Assembly: GCA_046756865.1 (NCBI GenBank)
Contig: JBHHXE010000059.1
Location: 1 to 12,553, forward strand
From: DUAG01 sp046756865
Lineage (GTDB): Bacteria; Nitrospirota; Nitrospiria; SBBL01; JAADHI01
Direction of reading: 5' to 3'
Length of the DNA: 12,553 bases
Shown here: in pieces, positions 1-5,375 of the stretch
How the letters are laid out: each line of letters begins with the position of its first letter
How positions within the stretch are numbered: position 1 is the first letter of the stretch
Notes under the pieces: generated by a model
Told to the model about the DNA's origin: nothing
Databases searched by the model: none
Seen by the model: the letters and a program-made list of their open reading frames with translations, nothing else
Program-made: the position numbers and the translations under genes

Positions 1-5
1 CGCGC

Positions 6-83
6 AGAACCGGAGCGTATGTCCATACGTGAGGATTCGAGCACCGCAGCAACGCGGCCATGGAGGAAAAGATGGGTGAGCTG
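6..83. repeat. Dispersed structured repeat, copy A
   Basis: This stretch aligns by eye with the repeat at 2448-2527 at about 80% identity, with two single-base gaps. Shared blocks include GAGGATTCGAG (31-41) and CAGCAACGC (47-55). Positions 15-20 and 25-30 form a short stem (GCGTAT with ATACGT, one G-T wobble) around a four-base loop. The element ends five bases before the argB stop codon at 89-91, so it sits directly at the 3' end of that gene. The left part of the element is probably cut by the window edge, so its outer stem cannot be tested here. There is no coding potential that I trust. The function is unknown; it resembles a short interspersed palindromic element rather than a gene. Confidence 0.75.
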
Positions 84-88
84 GAACC

Positions 89-940
89 TTATGAGAGAAT
101 TTCGGTGCCCACCCCCTTGTCTGTGAAAATTTCCAGCAAGAGGGCGTGGGGGACACGGCCATCTACAATATGGGCCTTGTGGACCCCTTTTTCGGTTGCG
201 GAGAGAGCCGCCGCAACTTTGGGAAGCATCCCGCCGCCAATCACACCTTTTTTGATCAGGCGCTGTGCTTCTTTTCTCGAGAGGGTCGGGAAGAGTTTCT
301 CCTTCTCATCGAGAATTCCCGGAACATCGGTCAGGATCAGAAACTTCTCGGCGGCCAGGGCCGCGGCCAGGCTCCCGGCAACCAGATCGGCATTGATGTT
401 GTAGCTCTTTCCGGCTTCATCAGCCCCGACCGGGGAAATCACCGGAATGAACCCGCCCCCATCCAGCGCTTTCAGAACCTGTGCATCCACGGCTTTGACC
501 TCTCCGACATGTCCCATCTTATCCCGGCTGCCGCGTAATTTTTTCGCAAGAATCAGGCCCCCATCCTTTCCGGTCAAGCCCACGCCCTTCCCACCCATCT
601 TATTGATCAGCGTGACGATCTCCTTGTTCACCGCACCGGCCAAAACCATCTCAACGATGTCCATGGTCTCCCGGTCGGTCACGCGGACACCCCGGACAAA
701 TTTCGGTTCTTTCCCCATCTTCTTCATCATTACAGAAATCTGAGGCCCGCCGCCATGGATGATGACCGGGTTCATCCCGACATATTTCATCAGAACCACG
801 TCCTCGGCAAACTGGCACTTCAATTTCTCCTCGAGCATCGCCGCCCCGCCGTACTTGATCACAATGGTCTTGCCGGAAAAGGCCCGTATATAAGGGAGCG
901 CTTCTACAAGGATGTTTGCTTTTTGATCCAGTTGATTCAT
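89..940 (-). CDS. argB: Acetylglutamate kinase
   Basis: ArgB phosphorylates N-acetyl-L-glutamate with ATP, the second step of arginine (ornithine) biosynthesis in the cytoplasm. The 283-residue protein has the amino-acid kinase fold signatures: KYGGAAM with the phosphate-binding lysine near residue 29, IIHGGGPQ at about 60-67, GLTGKDGG, NINADLVAG and LTDVPGIL. It ends with the GGGMLPKV and HIVDGR segments typical of the family, and its length is normal. An N-terminal segment of about 23 residues precedes the first strand. In known NAGKs such an N-helix goes with arginine feedback inhibition and hexamer formation, so this enzyme is probably arginine-sensitive (inference). The gene starts with ATG 21 bases after the hslU stop, with only a weak AGGG-like ribosome site, so it is probably cotranscribed with hslU. 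The function is clear; the pairing with hslVU is positional rather than functional. Confidence 0.97.
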   Translation of the reverse strand: MNQLDQKANILVEALPYIRAFSGKTIVIKYGGAAMLEEKLKCQFAEDVVLMKYVGMNPVIIHGGGPQISVMMKKMGKEPKFVRGVRVTDRETMDIVEMVLAGAVNKEIVTLINKMGGKGVGLTGKDGGLILAKKLRGSRDKMGHVGEVKAVDAQVLKALDGGGFIPVISPVGADEAGKSYNINADLVAGSLAAALAAEKFLILTDVPGILDEKEKLFPTLSRKEAQRLIKKGVIGGGMLPKVAAALSATEKGVHKAHIVDGRVPHALLLEIFTDKGVGTEILS

Positions 941-951
941 AAGCCCTGTCT

Positions 952-967
952 CTCTATAGCTCTATAG
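952..967. repeat. 8-bp tandem duplication at the hslU 3' end
   Basis: CTCTATAG occurs twice in direct tandem (952-959 and 960-967 on the plus strand). One copy covers the hslU stop codon (962-964) and the end of its last codons; the other lies in the hslU-argB spacer. It looks like a small slippage duplication. It lengthens the gap to argB and may explain the poor ribosome site there, but no function is shown. Confidence 0.6.
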
Positions 968-2341
968 GATGTACCTGGTCAGGTCCTCATCCTCGATGAT
1001 ATCCTGCATCCGTTCCCGGACATATCCGGCATCAATCACGACCTTTTTGTCTTTTAATTCCGGCGCCTCAAAGGAAATCTTCTCCAGAAGACGTTCCATG
1101 ATCGTAAAAAGACGTCTGGCGCCGATATTCTCCGCTCGCCCGTTGACTGTCACCGCTGTTTCCGCAATCTCTTCGATGCCGTCTTTTGTAAACTCGAGAT
1201 CCACCCCTTCGGTCTCCAAAAGCCCGACATATTGCTTCTGAAGTGAATTCTTCGGCTCCGTCAGGATACGGACAAAGTCTTCTTTTCCGAGAGAAGACAG
1301 CTCCACCCGGATCGGAAAGCGCCCCTGCAACTCCGGGATCAGATCTGAGGGTTTGGCCATATGGAACGCGCCCGCAGCAATAAAAAGGATATGGTCGGTC
1401 TTCACCATTCCATATTTTGTGTTGATCGTGGAACCCTCTACAATCGGAAGCAGGTCTCTCTGGACCCCTTCCCGGGAAACATCCGGCCCCTGACCTCCGC
1501 TTCGGCTCGCAACCTTGTCGATCTCGTCGAGAAAGACAATTCCCGCATTTTCAACCCGGCTGACAGCGTCATGAATGACTTCATCCATATCGATCAGTTT
1601 TTGCGCCTCTTCCTGCTTTAAGATCGAGAGGGCCTCTGCTACCTTCAGCCTTCGTTTCTTGCTCTTTCCGGGCATCATATTCCCCAGCATCTCCCGAAGG
1701 TTCATCTCGAGATCTTCCATGCCGACGTTCGAGATTACGCCGATCGGCGGGAGCGATTTATCTTTGACCTCGAGTTCAACAGAGCGGTCATCGAGTTTTC
1801 CCTCCCTCAATTGTTGACGAAGTTTATCCCGGCTCTTTTCGTAGGAGTCCGTTTTTTTCTCCGGCGCCTCACGAGGTCCGCTGTAAACACCCGAAGGAGG
1901 TCGTAAGGGCGGCGGTGGAAGCAGGAGATCAAGCAAGCGGTCCTCAGCAAGCCCTGCCGCCTTTTCCCGGACGGTCTCGCTGTGCTGTGCCTTGACCATG
2001 TTGACCGATAATTCCACGAGGTCACGGACGATCGATTCCACATCCCGCCCGACATAACCCACCTCGGTAAATTTTGAGGCCTCGACCTTCAGGAAAGGCG
2101 CCCCGGACAGCTTTGCAAGGCGGCGGGAGATTTCGGTCTTTCCAACGCCCGTCGGCCCGATCATGATAATGTTCTTCGGAAGCACTTCATCTATCAGATC
2201 AGAAGAAAGACGTTGCCGCCGCCACCGGTTTCTCAGGGCAATTGCAACCATCCGTTTTGCTTTTTTTTGACCCACGATATATTTATCAAGTTCCTCTACA
2301 ATCTTCCGGGGGATTAAATTCCCATAATCAATCGACAACAT
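962..2341 (-). CDS. hslU: ATP-dependent protease ATPase subunit HslU (ClpY)
   Basis: HslU is the AAA+ unfoldase ring that recognises, unfolds and threads proteins into the HslV peptidase in the cytoplasm. The 459-residue product has the usual length. The N-terminus carries PRKIVEELDKYIVGQ, followed by Walker A GPTGVGKT at 62-69 and the pore-loop motif GYVG at 95-98. The variable I-domain runs from roughly 110 to 250 and includes a proline-rich stretch near 142-149. Walker B is IVFLDEID at about 268-275. The arginine of ELQGRFPIR is near 341, sensor-2 GARR lies near 407-410, and the terminal EDLTRYIL matches the HslU tail that docks into HslV. The start is ATG with GGAG ten bases upstream. It lies downstream of hslV but is separated from it by 196 bp containing a repeat, whereas hslV and hslU are often nearly adjacent. 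No defects are visible. Confidence 0.98.
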   Translation of the reverse strand: MLSIDYGNLIPRKIVEELDKYIVGQKKAKRMVAIALRNRWRRQRLSSDLIDEVLPKNIIMIGPTGVGKTEISRRLAKLSGAPFLKVEASKFTEVGYVGRDVESIVRDLVELSVNMVKAQHSETVREKAAGLAEDRLLDLLLPPPPLRPPSGVYSGPREAPEKKTDSYEKSRDKLRQQLREGKLDDRSVELEVKDKSLPPIGVISNVGMEDLEMNLREMLGNMMPGKSKKRRLKVAEALSILKQEEAQKLIDMDEVIHDAVSRVENAGIVFLDEIDKVASRSGGQGPDVSREGVQRDLLPIVEGSTINTKYGMVKTDHILFIAAGAFHMAKPSDLIPELQGRFPIRVELSSLGKEDFVRILTEPKNSLQKQYVGLLETEGVDLEFTKDGIEEIAETAVTVNGRAENIGARRLFTIMERLLEKISFEAPELKDKKVVIDAGYVRERMQDIIEDEDLTRYIL

Positions 2342-2431
2342 CAGATTTCAACTCCATTAAGATGGCACATACTCATTTTTATTAAATAACGATTTCAGCG
2401 TAACACGATTTTACTTCGCGAGACCCATTGC

Positions 2432-2527
2432 AAGGCGGAAGGACCATAGAACCCGAAGCGTATGGTTTATACGCGAGGATTCGAGAACCACAGCAACGCC
2501 GCCTTAGAGAAAAAGTGGGGTGCGCTG
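2432..2527. repeat. Dispersed structured repeat, copy B
   Basis: This is the fuller copy of the repeat seen at 6-83. The aligned core is 2448-2527. An inner hairpin is formed by GCGTAT (2458-2463) and ATACGC (2469-2474) around a five-base loop. An outer seven-base stem pairs AAGGCGG (2432-2438) with CCGCCTT (2499-2505), enclosing the inner hairpin and the conserved GAGGATTCGAG block. It lies in the 196-bp gap between hslV and hslU and ends ten bases from the hslV stop codon, the same placement and orientation as copy A beside argB. The full element may be longer, because 2397-2405 and 2531-2539 form a near-perfect inverted pair. The remainder of the gap (2342-2396) is AT-rich and shows no convincing promoter. 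The role is unknown. Confidence 0.75.
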
Positions 2528-2537
2528 AATTGTCACG

Positions 2538-3068
2538 CTATTCCAGAACTTCCAGGATAACCTCGCGATTCGTGTAAATGCAGATGTCTGCGGCAATCTT
2601 CATCGATTGCTCCACGATGCCACGCGCGTCCAGGGAGGCGTGCGCGGACAAGGCCTGCGCGGCTGCCTGGGCATAAGGCCCTCCAGACCCGATCGCCAGT
2701 ATCCCGCTTTCCGGCTCAATGACATCCCCGTTCCCCGTGATCAGCAGGGAGTGTTCCCGATCCGCAACGGCAAGCAGCGCCTCCAGGCGACGAAGCATGC
2801 GATCGGTCCGCCAATCTTTTGCCAACTCAACAGCAGATCGCGTTAAGTTACCATTATACTTTTCGAGTTTGGTCTCGAACTTTTCAAACAGCGTGAAGGC
2901 ATCTGCGGTTGCTCCGGCAAAGCCGGTCAATATCGAGTCATTATAAACTTTCCGTACCTTTTTCGCATTGTGCTTCATCACCGTGTTCCCGATCGTGACC
3001 TGGCCATCCCCGCCCATTGCGACAAGACCTTTATGGCGTACCGAAATAATGGTTGTTGATCGTATCAT
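2538..3068 (-). CDS. hslV: ATP-dependent protease peptidase subunit HslV (ClpQ)
   Basis: HslV is the N-terminal-nucleophile threonine peptidase that forms the double hexamer core of the HslUV protease. The 176-residue protein begins MIRS-TTIISVR. Removal of the four-residue propeptide would expose Thr5 as the catalytic Thr1, and this numbering puts Asp21 and Lys37 at the positions of mature Asp17 and Lys33 that are important in the family. Other signatures are GGDGQVT (19-25), TGFAGATADAFTL (48-60), GSGGPYAQAAA (127-137) and the CIYTN strand near the end. The ATG start has a clear GGAG four bases upstream and lies ten bases from the xerC stop, so the two genes are likely cotranscribed. The partner hslU lies downstream, beyond a repeat-bearing gap. 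Length and motifs are intact. Confidence 0.98.
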   Translation of the reverse strand: MIRSTTIISVRHKGLVAMGGDGQVTIGNTVMKHNAKKVRKVYNDSILTGFAGATADAFTLFEKFETKLEKYNGNLTRSAVELAKDWRTDRMLRRLEALLAVADREHSLLITGNGDVIEPESGILAIGSGGPYAQAAAQALSAHASLDARGIVEQSMKIAADICIYTNREVILEVLE

Positions 3069-3078
3069 TTTTCTCCTT

Positions 3079-3993
3079 TTACCCTCTCGGATGGGTCTTA
3101 TCGTAGACCTTCATCAGGTGATCCGTCTGCAGATGGGTGTAGCGTTGGGTCGTGGAAAGACTTGCGTGCCCCAACATCTCCTGAACCGAACGGAGGTCCG
3201 CACCACCTTCAAGCAAATGCGTCGCAAAGCTATGTCTCAGGCTGTGCGGACTCAAAGAGGGTTTGTCGATCCGGAGCATATATTTCTTCACAATGCGGCT
3301 GATGCTCCGACCGGTGAGACGTCCTCCCCGGTAATTCATAAAAAGGATCTCGCTGTGAAAGGGACAACACTTCATATACCGGCGAAGCGCGTCAATCGCC
3401 TTTTGACCGATGGGGACAAGGCGCTCTTTCCGCCCCTTCCCGAAGACCCTGGCCATACCGTCTTTAAAATGAATATCTCCCTTCTGAAGGGCGACCAGTT
3501 CCGCGTTGCGAAGCCCGCAGGAATAAAAGGTCTCAAGAATTGCCCGGTCTCGTTGAACAATCCATCCTTCCCCCTGAGGAAGAAGGATCAGGCGAGAGGC
3601 CTGGTCCGCGGTCAGAAAGTGAGGGAGCGGTTTCTCCTGCCTCGGCGCCGCAAGCTGTCTCGCGGGATTGACGGCAATCTTTCCCTCCCGAAGAAGGTAT
3701 TGAAAGAAAGATCGGAGAACCGCCAGATTTCTTGCAACCGTTGCTTTGCCGACACCTTTTTTGTGCAGGGCGGCCAGGTAGCCCCTGATCATCAATTCGC
3801 TCACCTGGGAAGGTGCCGGCACGGCCTTCTTCTTTGCGGAAGGCTCAGACTTCTCCCCAGGCTCCACCTTTCCGGCGCGGACAAGATAAGCACGAAACGC
3901 CGCAAGATCCGAAAGATAATTCCGGAAAGTGTGGGATGAGGCATTCCGCTCTATGCTGAGATATCGGCCAAAATCTTTGATTGCCTGATCCAT
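3079..3993 (-). CDS. xerC: Tyrosine recombinase XerC
   Basis: This is a site-specific tyrosine recombinase of the XerC/D family, which resolves chromosome dimers at dif during division. The 304-residue protein has an N-terminal SAM-like core-binding domain (about 1-110) and a C-terminal catalytic domain. All catalytic residues are visible: Arg162 in CGLRNAEL, Lys186 in FGKGRKE, His250 and Arg253 in SPHSLRHSFATHL, His276 in MLGHASLS and the nucleophile Tyr285 in TQRYTH. Residues about 41-62 form a Lys/Pro/Ser-rich linker that looks longer than in usual XerC proteins. The ATG lies inside the end of trmFO (43-base overlap), with GGAG ten bases upstream, implying translational coupling. The neighbourhood trmFO-xerC-hslVU, as in the codV/clpQY region of Bacillus, favours XerC over an integrase or XerD. 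No dif-like site was recognised in the window. Confidence 0.93.
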   Translation of the reverse strand: MDQAIKDFGRYLSIERNASSHTFRNYLSDLAAFRAYLVRAGKVEPGEKSEPSAKKKAVPAPSQVSELMIRGYLAALHKKGVGKATVARNLAVLRSFFQYLLREGKIAVNPARQLAAPRQEKPLPHFLTADQASRLILLPQGEGWIVQRDRAILETFYSCGLRNAELVALQKGDIHFKDGMARVFGKGRKERLVPIGQKAIDALRRYMKCCPFHSEILFMNYRGGRLTGRSISRIVKKYMLRIDKPSLSPHSLRHSFATHLLEGGADLRSVQEMLGHASLSTTQRYTHLQTDHLMKVYDKTHPRG

Positions 3994-5342
3994 TCTGACA
4001 AATCTCCAAGCGCCCGATTGACAATCCCCTGATGGCGAAGGGCCTTATTCAGTTTCCGGCTCCGGCGCTTTTTTGGAACACCCTCTTCTCCGGGCGCAGG
4101 AGAAGGGATATCGTGCTTATCGATCGGCGGAAACAAACCAAAGTTTGTATTCATGGGCTGGAAAAAGGCCGGATGACTCTGTGTAATATACTGAATCAGG
4201 GCACCATGGGCCGTCGTTTCCGGAGGAGAAGAAACCTCTTCTCCCAAGAGTATCCGCGCCGCATTCAAACCCGCCAGGCATCCCATCGCAGCCGATTCGA
4301 CATAGCCTTCCACACCAACGATTTGCCCTGCCATAAAGAGACCCGGCTGCGTGCGCAACTGCAGGCTCCCGGATAATAGACGCGGCGCATTGATAAAGGT
4401 ATTCCGGTGCAGACTTCCAAGGCGCAGGAACTCAGCATCCTCCAGACCGGGAATCATTCGAAAAATACGCTTCTGCTCAGGCCACTTCATTCGGGTCTGG
4501 AATCCCACCATGTTGTAACAGGATCCGAACTGGTTCTCCGAACGCAACTGAACCACTGCAAAGGGCTGCTTCCCGGTCTTCGGGTCAATGAGACCTACCG
4601 GCTTCATCGGACCAAACACTGGTGTCAGACGGCCTCGCTCCGCCATCACCTCTATCGGGAGACAGCCTTCAAAATAAGGCGTCTTTTCAAATGATTTTTC
4701 CTCGACCCTTTCCGCCGCCATCAGGGCCTCGTAGAAAGCCTGGTAAGCCGCTTCGTCCATGGGGCAGTTCAGATAGTCCCCCTCGCCAGCTTCGTAGCGT
4801 GAGGCGCGAAAGACAACATCCGATCGGAGACTCTCCGTGTCAATTATCGGAGAAATGGCATCATAAAAAAAGAGCCGGTCCGTATGGGTTATCTTCTGAA
4901 GTGCCTCCGCCAGGGGGTCAGAGGTCAGGGGACCGGTCGCAAGCACCGTAACGCCATCTGATGGAATCTCTTTAACCTCTTCATGGAGCACGGTAATATT
5001 GGGATGACTCCGGATGGCCCTGGTGATCCCTTCGGAGAAGCGCTCCCGATCAACGGCCAGGGCCATGCCTGCCGGAACGCTGGCGTCTTCTGCCCTGTCA
5101 ATCACGAGTGAACCGAGTTTCCGCATCTCTTCTTTGAGCAGACCCGGCGCGCTCACCTCCTTGAGGGAACCCAGAGAATTACTGCAAACCAACTCGGCCA
5201 GGCTCCCAGTTTTGTGTGCAGGCGTCATTCGGACGGGGCGCATCTCATAAAGGAGAACTGAAATCCCCCGCCGGGCCGCCTGCCATGCCGCCTCCGACCC
5301 GGCAAGCCCGCCCCCGATGATGATCAACTTTTTCTCAGGCAT
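3951..5342 (-). CDS. trmFO: Folate/FAD-dependent tRNA (uracil-54-C5)-methyltransferase TrmFO
   Basis: TrmFO makes 5-methyluridine at position 54 in the T-loop of tRNA, using methylene-tetrahydrofolate as carbon donor and FAD as cofactor; older annotations call it Gid. The 463-residue protein opens with the dinucleotide-binding motif IIIGGGLAGSEAAW (7-20). Next comes the family signature around PAHKTGSLAELVCSNSL (41-57). Cys53 and Cys227 (in FEGCLPIEVMAERG) match the two cysteines used in catalysis in studied TrmFO proteins. GLFMAGQIVGVEGYVESAAMG is the C-terminal FAD-binding part. A basic patch with KKRRSRKLNKALR sits near the end. The ATG is 33 bases after the topA stop, with a modest AGGA site upstream. 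The 3' end overlaps xerC by 43 bases. Length is typical and no lesion is seen. Confidence 0.97.
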   Translation of the reverse strand: MPEKKLIIIGGGLAGSEAAWQAARRGISVLLYEMRPVRMTPAHKTGSLAELVCSNSLGSLKEVSAPGLLKEEMRKLGSLVIDRAEDASVPAGMALAVDRERFSEGITRAIRSHPNITVLHEEVKEIPSDGVTVLATGPLTSDPLAEALQKITHTDRLFFYDAISPIIDTESLRSDVVFRASRYEAGEGDYLNCPMDEAAYQAFYEALMAAERVEEKSFEKTPYFEGCLPIEVMAERGRLTPVFGPMKPVGLIDPKTGKQPFAVVQLRSENQFGSCYNMVGFQTRMKWPEQKRIFRMIPGLEDAEFLRLGSLHRNTFINAPRLLSGSLQLRTQPGLFMAGQIVGVEGYVESAAMGCLAGLNAARILLGEEVSSPPETTAHGALIQYITQSHPAFFQPMNTNFGLFPPIDKHDIPSPAPGEEGVPKKRRSRKLNKALRHQGIVNRALGDLSEWIRQSKILADISA

Positions 5343-5375
5343 TTGTTTTAATATCCTATATCAATCTGTCCGGAA

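Noticed and set aside
31..45. tRNA T-arm-like block (GGATTCGAG with ACC nearby) in both repeat copies
   Set aside because: The T-arm match carries an extra base, and no acceptor, D-arm or anticodon arm is found around it, so a tRNA or tRNA remnant is not supported.
2342..2410. Promoter for hslU in the AT-rich part of the gap
   Set aside because: The minus strand offers TTACGC and several A/T hexamers but none with proper 16-18 base spacing to a good -10 box.
2968..3939. Long plus-strand open frame of 323 codons opposite hslV and xerC
   Set aside because: It lies antisense to two intact conserved genes, crosses their boundary and encodes low-complexity, Arg/Pro-rich protein without recognisable motifs. 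It is a shadow of the minus-strand genes.
3079..3993. xerC as integrase of a mobile island
   Set aside because: The gene sits in a conserved housekeeping neighbourhood, overlaps trmFO, and has no phage or island genes or tRNA attachment site nearby.
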